Source of the DNA: Phoronis australis
Taxonomy: Eukaryota; Phoronida; Phoronidae
Assembly: GCA_002633005.1 (NCBI GenBank)
Contig: NMRA01000455.1
Location: 210,122 to 274,121, forward strand
Direction of reading: 5' to 3'
DNA: 64,000 nt
Shown one piece after another: positions 22,801-37,800 of this stretch; position 1 is the first letter of the stretch; every line of letters starts with the position of its first letter. The notes under the pieces are model-generated. The model made no database searches. It was not told the DNA's origin and saw nothing but the letters and a program-made list of their open reading frames with translations. The translations under genes and the position numbers were made by a program.

Positions 22801-25800
22801 GTAGTGTTGGACACTTGGTTGAATGGGGAGGGGCACATTTCTCTTGGGTAAGTTGCTCTAGGATAACTTGTGTTGACGCCATCTGTTGGCTGTCTTGGTT
22901 TCAGGCCAAAGTATCTAAAACAAAGAATAACATTAACTAACAGTATAATCAACATCATATATGCAAGCAACGTAAGTAGATGAAAACATTTTGTTTTAAC
23001 TCAAGACTTTGTCGGTGATTCTAACAAAGCACATCGGCAATAGTTGGATAAAACATGCTCGCATTTTGAGAACCAGTTTAATGCCCGTTATTCAGTGGAG
23101 AAAACTGGTTCTCAAAATGCAGGCATGTTAAATCTCAAGTCAACTATTAGCAAACATAACAGTAAAGCAAACAATACAAACAACCAATCACATTGCTTGC
23201 TTTACCCTGATGTTTCCACTGATGATGTTTTTACTGTAAACTCGCAGGTTAATGCCCATGCCATAGTAATCGCCCATCCCCGACTTTCACCAATTTTTGA
23301 TTCAAGTGCCCACTGCTCCGGGAATCACCCACGGCCCACCCCGTCTTAGATTTTCCCATTTTAAGCGCCTAGGACTTTAGCCCGTGAGTTTACGTTAAGT
23401 TAGAACCAAACATTTGGACTTATGTATTTTTTGTTATGTGTCATTGATTATTTGCTATTCTGTTTGCTGCCATATTTTAAAACCCAAGGCGTTAGCTGAT
23501 AGAAGTGGAATAGATCTTGCCAGGGATTTTTGTGGACGTCAGTGTACAAATAATGAGAATTTAACCAGTCAGCAGACTTTTTGTTCTTTGACTAGTTGTC
23601 GGCTAGTACAATTACTCATTAGGAGTCGGCTATTGATTTCTGCTTGTACTGTCTTGATAAGTGAACATTTACATAGAATTAATGGCAACTAGACTTTAGA
23701 GAGTATTCACCTGGAACCAGCAGCACCGCGCTCCTGTGGACATTTTATAACCATATACGTTGAAGATAATGCTTAAATTGAAAAAAAATGAGGAGTGAAC
23801 AGGTGTGCTTAATTTTTTTATTGTGTTGGAGCTTTGGATTTCATTGACATTGCAAGTGGCCTGTTGTTGACGATAACAAAAATTAGGCCTCAGGGTAGGG
23901 GAAGGCTTTAACTTTGCGACACATCTTTTTTCGTTGTTAACTGATTGTTGAAACAAATGCTATAAAGACACTGGGCATATTTCCTGATTTCAAGCAGTGT
24001 TCACAAAGCGGGAGTAGAACATATTGCAACTAAATTTGATGGTGTTTTTAAGAGAAGAGATGGCATTCCCCAGCTAGGATGTTGATGTTGTGATTAAAAA
24101 CAACATTTTATCAGCAGTCTATCCTGGTATACTTGGAAGTTTTTAGTGCCATAAAATAGTTCCTCAAGAGTCCTTGTGCACTGATAAAACACAGATAATT
24201 AGGTTTAAAAGTACTTGTTTATGCAAGCTGTTTCTGATTGGCTATTGACCTGTGTATGACAGAAGTCTCAGCTGGCCTTGTTTGTTGAACTAATCTTTAT
24301 TTGTTGTTTCTACTATTGGTATAGATATAAACAAATGACTTTGATGTGCATGCCATATCAGGTTTTAGAATTGATTTGTGGGAGATAGTGTTGCTTTTTT
24401 CTCTGGCTTGCCTATAGTATGGTGAATTCCTGGATTGGAGACTTTGGCCGGAATTTGCACTCCTTTTGATCTCAGATGAACAATTACTTAATGCAAATAC
24501 TTCCGCAGTTTTATATTTTTAATTTCCCGACATTTTCATGGGCATGACGTCACAAGTAAATGGAAAATCATTAATATTTGTTCAAATTATGGCATTTCTA
24601 TCATACCCAGCTAACCCAGGTACAGCATTAAGTGCCATCCACACACATACTTACTCTAGAACAAGTTACCTCTGCATCAAGTTGTCGCTAGGTGTGAGTG
24701 CTGTTTGGACTCTGTTTAACATTGTTGCACTACTTACCCCACTTGTGACGACTTCACGTTATTGGGGTGGGGTAACTTGTTCTAGGATAACTTGCGCCAC
24801 TTGTAATCGATCTGTAGCCGCAAAAGTGGGGCAGGGAGAAAGTAATTATCAGGTGCAGTTTATCCAGGCCTTTATCCAGGATTTCAAAAAAGGGTGTCCA
24901 AAATGGGGTTCCCAATATTCCAAGGCGTCCATGATTCCGACGCGTAACCCCCACCCCCAGAAATGCCCCCAAACACAGATTTTTTTACAAAAAATGCATA
25001 GACCAAGGTTTTTACATCTAAGTTTACAAGTTTACAAAACAGCCTTCTGTAGTGAGCGTTTTTACTAAAAAAAACTGTAGACCCAGGCATTTACAATGCT
25101 ATCAATCAAGTGTGAGTGTAGCAACATTGTATATACATTGTATATTTCTTCCTGCTTTGAAAAAAAAGAGTCCCCACTGTGAGCCTTCAGAGGCTTCCTN
25201 GATTCCGACGCGTAACCCCCACCCCCAGAAATGCCCCCAAACAGATTTTTTTACAAAAAATGCATAGACCAAGGTTTTTACATCTAAGTTTACAAGTTTA
25301 CAAAACAGCCTTCTGTAGTGAGCGTTTTTACTAAAAAAACTGTAAACCCAGACATTTACAATGCTATCAATCAAGTGTGAGTGTAGCAACATTGTATATT
25401 CATTGTATAAACATTGTATATTTCTTCCTGCTTTGAAAAAAAAGAGTCCCCACTGTGAGCCTTCAGAGGCTTCCTAGTATTCATTACAATGTGTGAGTCC
25501 AAACATGAAAGGTTCCTATTGACAGTGGGTGTCCAAATGATACATTGGGCTTCCTTGCCAGGGCCTCCAGATTAATGCCCAGGACATAGGCTGCATAAAC
25601 GCCTGCGATTACATTATAGACAGGTTTTCTTTTGCACAGGGTATGTGCTTTTGGTGTTCATTGTCATGCATAGAGCAACAACTTCTGCCTTACTCTAGTT
25701 ATCCAACGTGTGTGTGGATGCTCTACTTAAAAGTTGCAAGCGCACGTTCTAGGATAGGCGGTGTGTGGATGGTACTTTAGTCTGTCGAGAAATCCACGCT

Positions 25801-28800
25801 TCAGTTCCAAGACCACCGTTGTACATTTGCAGTCAATGCCATTTTGATGTTGCCTTAGCAAAGTTATTAAACCTTCTGTTGAGACACTTCCATGCCCTTT
25901 AATTTCGGAAGTGTACTTATGTATCCTAAGGAGTTTCCTGCTGGAGCTCCACCAGTTGCAATCTCAACAGAAATCCTTAAAGGGAAATTACCTGTTTTAT
26001 ATTTGAAGAAAACACATTACTAGGATTATTACATAGGTGGACTTCTTGAAAATATTAGGCTTTGATCACAGCCATAAAACAGCAAAAATCCATTATGCTT
26101 TTGTGATTTTATTACATAATCCCCAATTATTGTTGCTGTTGTCTGCCAGGCATATACTGAAATAATAGATTGTGACTAACCTGTGAATATGCTTAATTTA
26201 GCGGGGGGGGNTAGGTTTGATTCCACCCTGAGGTTGATCTTAGAAAATTGCAGTAACACCTTTCATTTCCTACAGGATTTGAAAAATCAAAAAAGTCAAC
26301 AATTTTAACCATTCATGCATCAGATAATTTCATTTTACCTGTGAGACTTTAACTCAGCACAGAAACTGACCTGTCGCAAGCAAGCTTCAGGTCAACCTAC
26401 GATATTTCTTATGACGTAATTTGTCACATTTCGGCTCGAGTCTTATGTACCGTAAGGTTTGATGACCTCGATATAAACTGCAAAGTTAATCGAACCGTTC
26501 ACACCAACTGCGGTAAGTAACGCCATTGAAGTACAGGATCATGAATAAACACTGTCGCCATTAAAGTAATTGCAAAGTAGCTCGGATGTGTAAGGTGGCG
26601 TTCAAGGTATACTGAGAAATGGCTGGTTTTTCATCCCATTTGCACTAAAAAATTTTTTAGGTGACTATTCAAGAACTTTTACGAGTGATAACGTTATGCA
26701 TTTCTCTAATTTGATTGGTGATTATTGAAGATAAAGGAAAAGCAAGTATTGATACCTTTTAATTGTTGACAATAACAGTGGCCCCTGGCGATTACTTCAA
26801 TGAGACTGAAGTTGACCATCCATACTGCAAAGAAATGTTGCTGCTCTGCTGTTAAATCCACCTGTTTACTGCAAAGTTAACTGGTGCTGTTAATTTCAAT
26901 ACAGTACCAAAGTTCATTCATACTGACCACAACTCCCCAAAACATGGATGTGACAACATTTAGTACGGAAAGGCCTACTGTGCTGTCACCTCGTGGGTTC
27001 TTGGTGTAACTAAATTGTGAAAGCTTTCTGTCACTGATGATTGATGAGTGCAAATCCCATTGATTTTGACTTGAAGCGACTTGAAGCGAGTAGACACCAT
27101 GGTGCCTAGCTTTTTTGCTAATAATACGTCCCCTTTAACGGTAAAGTTTCACCAGTTTCGGACTAAAATATTTGCTTAAATTTCCCATATCAGTTATTCA
27201 AGGACTTATCTAACATTTTTGTGACCATCCATTCCAATGTTGAATTTGAACAATGATATCGCAGTTATTTGGCGATTCGTTAATTGTCCAGTTCTTCATA
27301 GAAATACTTTAGATTAATGTTGCTTACTTGCTAGGGTAACTTTTGTTTATCGAAGCTTCGCCGAAACTTCTCTTACCTTTCCGACTAGACAGCGATGTCA
27401 AAGTCATTACTAAGATATCAGACGACGCAGTTCATTTGTACTTTCAAACGAAAATTGAGTAGTGAGTTCGAATCTAACTGAAAATTGTTCTCCTTCCATT
27501 CATGAGTCTTTACGAAAATGATCATTGTCTATTGAGAGGCCACGCCGGCTTCGCTACATTAACAAAGAACACCTTTTGCGAGTCTGGCGTGATCGAAGTT
27601 TCGCTCAGACCTTTCCCACTATGTTGAAGTTTCGGTGAGTACCGAAGCTTCGTTTTTCAATCCTACAATTTTCTGTTTAGTTTCGCTTGCAGGTTAAACT
27701 GCCGGAGTTAACGTTTCCCATTTATCAAAACTTCGATAAAAGCGAAGTTTTGCCTCTAATGGGAAAGCGACGAGAAGTTTATTCTGTTACTAGACTAGCA
27801 TAGTTTGTAATTTGTAGATCATAAAACAACACTTAGTAAGTGTTACATTAATTGTAGCAAAGTAAGCACTGCATCAGGAAAAGTCCCCTTAAAATTTTTG
27901 TGGCAGGACATGATTGATTAATGGTAGTTTCTGCTGGCATGCTTGTTATTTATGTGTAGTTATTTTTCAGGAGGTCCCCTGGCCTACTGCTAGTTATTTT
28001 AAGCTTTCTTATGCTATCATGCATATTTTAAAAACAATTTCAGAAGGCATCCCTGCTGATAAGCAATATTGTACTGCAGGTCAGTGCAGAAACTAGTTTT
28101 GCATTGATTTTTAAATTTGCAAGTACTACCAGTAAATTCCTCCTTAATCTAGGTGATAAAAAGGCCGTTTACCAGAAAGTGTCTACTGTCCTTTTCAAAG
28201 TAAACAAGACAGACTTTATCAAGAACTCTTGCATACTCTGCCAAACTTTTATAGACTTTTTGAGAATTTTTAGTCTAACCTTTTCGTGAAAATACAGTGT
28301 TTTTTGTTAAAATTTAGTGGAATTGTGCCTTAGCCAATAATTGTTCATTTGTTAATGGACTTATGCTGTGAGTTGTTGCAATTGCGATAAAGTGATTGGA
28401 GCGACATCTGTTGAGATTTTGACTAAAGTTAACCTGAATCGAAACGGGTTGTAGTAAAAAATAAGTGGCTATTTTGTCGCGGCTTTGTGCATAAAACTTT
28501 GTTAAATTTTAATTTTGTTTGGTTTATTTTGAAAACAACTGTATGGTTGAAACGGGCAACGACTGTTGAAAGCAAGTAACCCAGAAACCTCCAAATTTTA
28601 ACAACCTGGAGCAGCCCTCTAGGAAGTTAATCATTATTGGCCAGTTTAAGTTCTTGGGAGTTGTCTGAATGTCACATGGTGGAATCTTTGATTTGGCCAC
28701 AGAGTGTCTGACATGTATTAATTAAGGGGGTATTTCACATTCCTTCCTTATAGCAAAGATATTATAGTTAGTATACAGTATCTGCTTGTATGAACCCAAC

Positions 28801-31800
28801 ACCCAGAGCCTATCAACCTCTCTCTGGATCTGCACCTGGTTAACATTCTGTACAACCGAGACATTAGCCTTAAAATTGCAATGAGAAATCTTTACTTATG
28901 GAATCGGAACAGCGAATTCAATGTTCCAACCTCACCAACCATTCACCTCACTGGCTGCCATTTTCCTAAGTTGTGGTGTAAAGTGCGTGGTACACTTGTA
29001 AAACACTCGACTTCCATTCCATGTTTTTGCATAGATTTGCGTGACTTTGCTTTTCTCACAAAATTTTTTACACGTAATGCTATGGTGGAACATTTGTCTT
29101 GATATCCACTGCATGAAAAATGGCAATGCTACCTTGAACCCTGTACTGGTTCAGTGTACTTTGTATCTTGTCCCAGATGGCACTTGTTGATCCTGGAAAG
29201 CTGTGGAGTTGTGTACCAACCATGGCATTCCATGAGTTCCACTGACATAAGGTTGGCCTGGTATTTACATTATTGCTATGACAACTGGAATTCCTAGAAG
29301 TTTTGCTGGTGGCTACTGGAAAATGGGTCATTTTTCTTGAGAGAAATCCCCATCTAGTGCCACACTAAAAGTCAATTAACAGTCTTGGCCTTTGTTTAAA
29401 TTCCATGTTAATTCAGTAACAAGACTTTTGTCTGGTGTTTCCTGGTGCAGGACAATTTCTTTTACTGAACTTCTGTTCCTGAGGTATTAAAAGTAGGTAT
29501 GACCCTAGAAAAATGTCCAAATTTTGCTAACTTTTGACCATCATATCTCAGAAATGGCTATCAGATATTTTTGAAACTTTCACTTACAATGGTTTGTGCA
29601 CTGTTCTCTAAAACTTTGTTAGGAATTAGGAATTGTTTTTAAAATGGCTTTGCACCCTTTTGCATAAGGGGCTATTTAAAATTAGGACTTGTGGTTTTGA
29701 GTCACATAACTTGAAAACAAAATGATATTTTATGAGTAAGTGAAAACTATGTTTTTTGAATATTTATATCCAACATAATTTGATCATGTTTATGATACCG
29801 TTGGTTTGCCATCAATCAATATACCTTTCTTTTTTGCCGAGTTTTACCAAAAAGACGTGTTCACTGACATTTTGGTGAAAAGTCATAAGTCATTTTCCAC
29901 ATGTTTTTTACTTGATTCAGAAAGTGTATGCTTCCGTGAGTTAAAATCTGTATTGTTGTAGACATTTGGTTAAATTACACACTTGTCATTAAAATCCTAC
30001 AAGAACAGTTCACACATGACCACCTGAAAATAACTATGATAACTGATGATCTGGTGCTGGCTGATAACTAAAAGTATTTGAACCTGCATAAAGCATTATT
30101 TGATATTTGATGATTTGTGTTAGATTGTTCTTGTTAATAACTGATAAGTACTGTGTCAACTGGTGGAACATTTTAATGTGATCTTGTGGGTGCTTTGTAC
30201 TACCTGAGTTCCCTGTGAGTGAATGACTAGTCAAGTCACCTGTTTTCTCCTAATTGACCTGATCAGCTACAATACTGGCTAAAAGTATTCAGACGAAATG
30301 ACCCACAATTCCTTGTAGTAGGGGCTAGGCAGAAAAGCCAAATTCATCGTCAGTGGGTTTTCTCTGGTGACCCAGAATGAAGGGGGATTAACAGGAGTTT
30401 TTGTGGCTATGCCTGTAATTAAAAATAAACGCCAGAATACTTATTGATTTCTGAATAAGCCCTCATGGCTGAGAAATTGTATTTTGTCTGATTACTTTTG
30501 TCTCATGCTGTAGTGGTGACCTTTACCTGTAGAACATGCACCAACAAGTTTGCTCCTTCCACACACTCTGTGACTTTGGAAATGTGATCGGAATGAAGGT
30601 GTAGTCAAAATCGGAGTCCAACAAGACGATTGCTCAAACTGTATTGTCTCATCAGAATCTTAGTTTTGACAGGAAACTGATTTGCACTCCTGACTTTCTG
30701 CAATTCACAATGTACAGCTACCGCGATCTGATGATTTAGACTAATGTTATGTCGTGAAACTGATCTCGCTCATGTATGAACCCTCATCAAACCACTCAAA
30801 ACATATTCTGCAGTAACCATATTTACTGCAGTGGATTAAGCTTTTCAACTGAGTTACCATAGATTAAATTTTATACCAGTCACTAATCCCATGTTCTGAG
30901 GAGGAGTAAACATAATACCACAGTAAATTTAATCCAGTAATAGGTGACCATTGACCATTCTCAAAGAAGTTGAGCCACTTTCCTTACCCCTGCCCTGAGG
31001 AATAAAGAAAGGTTCAGTGGGAAAGCAGCTCAAGTGTCCTTTTACAGTGTACTTGTATTGTGTAACTCCCAAGTATCAGTAGCTGTAGGCCTACAGAAAT
31101 GTTGTCATCAAGGACTCTTTCTTAGGAGCTTGTTTTGTAGGATACTAGTAGTCTGTGATTCTGCATGTAAAAGTGCTTGTCCCAGAAGTTTAAGATAATG
31201 CTGCTGGGTCATTTCATTGTGATGATGTGGTACTGAATAATTACTGATTTATTGGGATAAAACATAATTTACAAAATGAATGGGTGGTACGGGGTAATGG
31301 AAGTGCTGACCGACTGAAACTTTTGACAAAAAGTCTCATCCCCCTATGAGACACTTTTTGTGACATGGAGGGAATTGTGACATTTTTCACAAACAGGGTG
31401 GATTGGGGTGATACCTATTTGCTGGCACCTCCCATGTCAGATGTTAGGAGACAGCTGGGCAGGATTTTGTCCAAAAGTCATTGAAATGATTATGACTTTC
31501 CCATAGCGTTTGAAAGTCACAAGGAATATATAACCAGCTGAGGCAAAATCTAGATTGAATTCTTGTGTAACTTTAGTTTTTCAAAACTTTTTGTGTTTCA
31601 AATACAACTACTTGAAATCCAAGAATTTTGTTCATATAGTTAACTACCTGGCTTTCAGTTTGAGTGAGTTGGGATTTTTTGGCACTTAGTCTTCTATCTA
31701 GCGGTAACTGAAGACATAAAAATATCATATTTTAAAATCTAGAAAGTCCCAATGTCCTGTGGTAGCCTTTCTCTGCACTCCATTGCCAAGCGCCCTATCA

Positions 31801-34800
31801 CCTTTTATGGACAAAGCGTTTTTCATAATGTCGCCCCTATATTGGAAAACGACTATTGTCTATAGTACTGGTGTTGTTGGAGTCATTTTGGTACACCTGC
31901 TGTGGTGAAAGCTTGCACATTATGGTTGACAAGTGAATTTTTTTTCTTTTCTCACGAAAGAGAAGTAGCACCAACCAAATGTTTAACATTTTAAAGTTCT
32001 ATACTTTGGCTACTATAAAGAGAATCTTTTGCGAAAGCATTCATAGCAACCTTGCGATGCTTTGAAAAAATAAAAAGAGATAAATTTCCATAATTTTTTT
32101 GTCGGTAATTTTTAGATTTAACTGTAAGTTGTTTAATAAAGTCTTCATTCTCTCTTTGGTTATAGCCGCACCAGTTTGACGAGTGCCGCTTTGACGTCAG
32201 CGTGAGCGACTGTTTGTGGTACCTGCGGACAGAAACTCCTGAACAGCGACAACACTGGATCAATGCACTAGAGATTCACAAGGTGAGAAATAGGGAAACA
32301 GGCAATACATAGGATACTTTACAGATAGATTAATGACCTAGGGTTACATAGGACCCTAGAGAAATGTTCAATTTTGGCCAACTTCGACAGAAATGGCTTG
32401 TCAGATTGACACAAAAACTTTGAGATACTATGGTTTGTCGGCTGTTCTCCAAAACGCTTTTAGGAATGGTATTTGGAATGTTCCGGTTTTGAATGAGAGG
32501 CTACCAAAATACCACTTAGATGGTTTTTACAAAAAAATTTGCCTGAAACGAAAAGGAATTGATAATTTAGAAAGCTCGAAATTTATGTTACTTTTAACAG
32601 GATTTGTTTGACAAAGCTATGGACAAGCAACATCTAGTAAAATTTTGAGTACTAGCAACAATGTGGTAAACCTTAAGCAATTATTTTGTCCCAAATCGAA
32701 GAATTTTTACCCTAACTGGGTGTATGTAACAACAGAGCATAGGCGCTTCGATGCTGTAAGAGAGGTCAATAGTCTCATTGGGGTTATTGGCAGTTGTCGT
32801 ATTATGTATTTTTGAAATGTGCCATTCTACAACTGTAAGCATTTCATTTCATTATATTCACACCTTACATGATTATTCCAAGTTAATACAAATTAATGCA
32901 CCAGCGTAACATTTTTGGAATGCCATCTTACAAGAACTCTGTTAACTACCGAAGCCGGTGTGAAAAGTTCAACTAACATCACGGTTTTCGTTAACACTCC
33001 TCTTGTACCGGAATCAACATCATGTGAACGGCCTTTAACTCACAGGCATAAAAACTAATTACCAAAAATGATTATGTATATTTTACTCATCACGGTGTTT
33101 TTTCCTTTCCAAGCTCATTTAACTCTGCTGTCATTCTGTTTCTAGCAATCAGAATCGGGCTACGGAAGTGAGAACAACCTCCGTCGTCATGGTTCCCTGC
33201 TCAGTATCACCTCGGGAACCAGCACGCTCTCGACGACGTCTGCTTCCTCGTTCAAGGTAAATAAGCGTTACCACGTGCTATAAATTTGGTTCACGTTTGA
33301 ACTGCTGTGCAATACAAACACTGGAAGCAGCTTAACATTTTTGAGGTTCTCCGGCTTCGTTGACTTTTCATTTACGCGCACCAAATTGATGGGATCGTCC
33401 AAAGCATTTGACCAATTTCGTCAAAATTCACCTAGTACTGTGATCATTGTTTAAATTTGAAACTCGTGGAAAACAGATGCTCAATAACACGCAAGTCATT
33501 GGAAAATACGTTAAATAATTTTTATTCAGAAATTTCGCTGAATACGGTGGGGTGTTTAACCAGCTGCCTTGCATGTTCGATAGACCAGTACCTGGAAGTT
33601 TATTTTATGCACTGCATCTTCATCTTTCTGTGCGGCATGTTTTGACATGCACATTAACAAACGCTGATAGGGTGTACGGAGACACAGCAGACTGGCTACC
33701 ACAAGTCCTGCTATTCTTCACGCATGGCAGAATTTCAAGAAACACAAAAATTTACCGCCAGTCCTTGACCTGCAGACGACCAAAGCAAAGAGAATGACCT
33801 GGCCTCTGATTGGTCGAGTTGTTAGAAGGAGAAGTGAGTCGGAGGAGATGTCCGGGAATTTTGTCGACCAAGGAGCATCGCCATCTCATCAGGCAATGCC
33901 CCATTCGTTTTTTGATTTACGTTACATTTTTTGTGGTGACCATAGTCTGGAGTTATTCTCTGATATGTTGTGTTTTGTCCCAGTAGCATTGTGTTTAGAT
34001 TTTGTTAATGTTTACAGTTTTTGATCCTGATCAGCGGAACACTTTAGTTTGGATCTTTGGTGGTCGCCTCACGCTGGCGTACAGTGGACTCACCTGCTAA
34101 AATTCTTGTGATGCATGTCAGTTTCTTGGGGTTCAACAATACAAAGCAGTCCAGAAATTATTATATTAAGCGAAGCCCAGGAGAATATGAAGATTAACAT
34201 GTTTTCTGGAAAGATGAGGTATCTCTGGTGGAAAATTTGCACAGTAAACCGAGACCTGTGCTCATTTTGACAAGTTGAATCTCATGCTTAGGAGGCATGG
34301 GGCCAATTCCAAGAAATGTCATTGTTGACTTAAGTCTAAGATTTGTCTCAACTTCCAAACTTTGAAACTTCCACCTTCCACATCCGGTAAGATAGTCAAA
34401 ATCAAAACGAAACTTAAGTCAAAAACTGAAGTCAAACTTAAGATCTCTTTCTTAAAATAGACTTGAGACAAATTCAAGTTTTATCTTAAAATTGACTGAA
34501 ATTTAAGATTTGTCTTTGCTAAGTCAATTTTCTTGGAACGGGCCCTGGTGTATTTGGTTGCTGACGAGTTGAGTCTGTTACAGAGGGGGCGTGGCCTACG
34601 GGAGAAGTTGGCGGAAATGGAGACGTTCAGAGACATTCTGTGTAAACAGGTGGAGACACTGCAGGGCTACTTTGACGCGTGCTCGCAGGCAGTGTCGGCA
34701 CTCAACCCTAGTATTCATGATTGTAAGTAGCCAATGTTGTTGCGGTTATTTTATGATTAGTTATTGGACAAACTGGAACATACTTCTTGCCAAAATTATT

Positions 34801-37800
34801 TGGAAATTTTGTCAAGTTTTTGCTTTTATCAGGGCTTGGAATTTTCCGCGGAAACGCGAATTTCCGCTTTTTTCAAATGTTCTGTCCGCGNNNNNNNNNN
34901 NNNGACTTGAGACAAATTCAAGTTTTATCTTAAAATTGACTGAAATTTAAGATTTGTCTTCGCTAAGTCAATTTTCTTGGAACGGGCCCTGGTGTATTTG
35001 GTTGCTGACGAGTTGAGTCTGTTACAGAGGGGGCGTGGCCTACGGGAGAAGTTGGCGGAAATGGAGACGTTCAGAGACATTCTGTGTAAACAGGTGGAGA
35101 CACTGCAGGGCTACTTTGACGCGTGCTCGCAGGCAGTGTCAGCACTCAACCCTAGTATTCATGATTGTAAGTAGCCAATGTTGTTGCGGTTATTTTATGA
35201 TTAGTTTTCGAAATTACTGGACAAACTGGAACATACTTCTTGTCAAAATTATTTGGAAATTTTGTCAAGTTTCTGCTTCAATAAAATGGCACTTCTGTTG
35301 AACTACAGTTAGAGTTTAATGCCATGGCACTGCGCCGAGCCACCAATTGTTTATGTGTAAAAGGACTAGCAAAATAAATTTTCACGACTTGGACAGAGAA
35401 CCACACCTATCAAGGCTTGTTGAGAATATGCTGGAATTGAAACAAGCTCTAATCTAAAAGAGTCGCACATTTAGGTGAGGTTTTTGCATTAAAAGTTTGG
35501 CGAATTTTGATGCTGATTGTCCAGCTTACTTTGAAAACTACTGCAGTATCTTTACACCAATAATTTTTCAAATATGGCGTGCTGCAAATGTTCGACAACA
35601 CGAACATAAAGTTTTTTCAATTACTCGGTTACTTACTATGACCGTGTATGACTCTGCGACTCTCTACATTCTGAAAACTAAGAAATTGCTGTTTCATAAC
35701 TTTTCAGCTCAGTCCTTGCAAAAGAGAAAGTAGATTTTTCTTGTTAGTTATTTGGACGTTTCAAAAAATAAATTCCTCTGTCTCACTAACCTAATGTACG
35801 AGAAAAATAACTGTGCACCTTGCAGGGTGTAGAAACAACACAGCTGTCTTCATAAGCATGGCTCTCTGACCACCAAGTATGGTGCAGGGACTCCATGTCT
35901 ATGAACTGTGTTGGCGATCAGTGAGCCATGTTGCTGAGTCAAGAGCTGTGTTTTTGGGTGATTAAGTCGTTTTAGTAAAACGTGCACTGTGTTGGTGGTT
36001 GGTAAGCTGTGTTTAAGAGTTGGTGAATTGAAGTTAAAGGGCCCGTGAGCCGTGTTCACTTGTGGGGAACTGTGATTACAAGTGTAACAGCCATGTTGTT
36101 TCCACTCCATATCTAGGATCAGTTTGTACGTGGGCAGTATTCTGCTGTTTGAATGCAATTTTCATTTGCATTTGTCTGTTGTGACATATCAAATTATCAG
36201 TGTAATTAAGAGGCTCTAACTTAGCTTGTGACTTTCAATCCAATTTAATAGTGACTGTCAAGATATGAGATATCATTGAGTATGGTTTGATTGAGTTCTG
36301 TCTGGTTTTGTTGTGTTGAAGATTGGAAAAATGTATTCATTTTGCTTCAGGTTGACTAATGCTTTCAGTCGATAGTCACCCATGTATTGTTTGATTGTAC
36401 CGTCTACGGTGTCTTGAAACCCGAACAAAAGTGCTTTCTGTTAAAGTACTGCATGATAGATTTCTCTTAAGTCATGAGACATTTGAGTCCATTCATTAGT
36501 AGCTCCATCTGGTGGCTTGGCAGGAAGCCTACCTATTCCCTAGTGTGGTCATCATTGGATTTTACGTACATCAGGTTTAGGACACTCTGGCTGTGTATGT
36601 TGTCCTCATGTCCAAGCTGATGCATGCAAGCAAACTACATTGAATGGAAGCTGAGGAGGCAAGACCTCAGTTGTGGCCTGCAGTCTAGTTTAGTAGGAGG
36701 CACACTCTACATCCCTAGACCGTACTGCCCCCTATTGCAAAACTTAATAAATGCCTTTTAAACAGTCATTCTGGCTGGAATAATCTTGTGTTGTTAGTTC
36801 TTTTGATGGCCAAAAAGTTTTTGTTTTGGGTGGGATTAGAGAAAACAGCGTGTCTACGTTTTAACCGGCCTATGGTCTGCATTGTTGTCAATCAAGACAG
36901 TATTTTGTGAAAAGGATTGTATTTTTGGTTAGTACTTGATTCTTGTCTACAATTGAAAAGTTTTGGCTTTGACTTTGCAAATTGCCATGAAAGAGTGTTT
37001 GATGGTGTTGGATATTGCTGGCTGGTTCGCTTACACAATCTTACACTTATTTATGGTGTTTCTTTTCTGTTAGCCGTACAAAGCGACGACATCGACGATG
37101 TTGATGACTTCGACACTCCCAGACCCGCCAATCAGGTGCCTGTTAGCGATTTCCAAGATGACAGAAGTAGTGATGGTAAAAACGACAAAGATATGGGTAA
37201 GAACTTTGTCCCTGACATACCAAACTTGTTTTCGGCACGTCTGACCTGTTACGAACTTGGTGATGAAATGTATTGTCACTGGTGAACCTGGTCAGTCTTG
37301 ACCAAATGCCTGACTTGTATGTGGCACCCTGTGAGTGGTTCCTTCTCCGATTGTATAGCGCTTGATAATTTTTCCCCTCTTGTATTTCTCCATTGTTGAT
37401 GTGATACTGAGGGGTCAGTCGCACTAGACTTAAAATGTCAGCCAAACTTAAGTCTCGCATATTCAAGCCGCAGACTCACTTGTGTCGGAATTGAAGCGAG
37501 TTGAATTTGAAAAGAAACTGATATTTAGTTGAGGTTTTGTGTGCCAAAACTTTGCCGAATATTCAAAGTTGTCCAGTTCAGTTTCAAAACTGCAATGTAC
37601 TTGTTGAAAAAATTGAACACGTCGTTGCCAGGTGTAAGCCATCATTTCGTCTTCTGGTAATGCTTGGCTGATGGTGAAATAGCTGTGTCCCATGAATTTT
37701 TGCAGTTACGCCGAGACCTTGCTGTCTGAATGAATCTGGGTAAATGGTCTTATGTGAGAAGGCTGAATTAAGCATTGGTTACCGGGGTCATACTGTTGTA

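Larger units (their letters stand above)
10899..32165 (+). other. CERT1: CERT intron 1 (21.3 kb)
   Basis: This intron holds a tRNA-like relic (about 11195-11255), three copies of a 54-78 bp hairpin family, Tc1-like MITEs, the 2.1-kb duplication at 14580-18862, the 0.27-kb duplication at 24933-25475 and a promoter-like spot near 12095-12150. The stretches not listed separately (13.0-14.5, 21.0-24.5, 25.5-29.4 and 30.5-32.1 kb) show no exon or clear element. Confidence 0.8.

Noticed and set aside
27330-27740. Cluster of CGAAGCTTCG and GAAGTTTCG words
   Set aside because: Suggestive of a decayed inverted-repeat element, but I could not define ends or a second copy.
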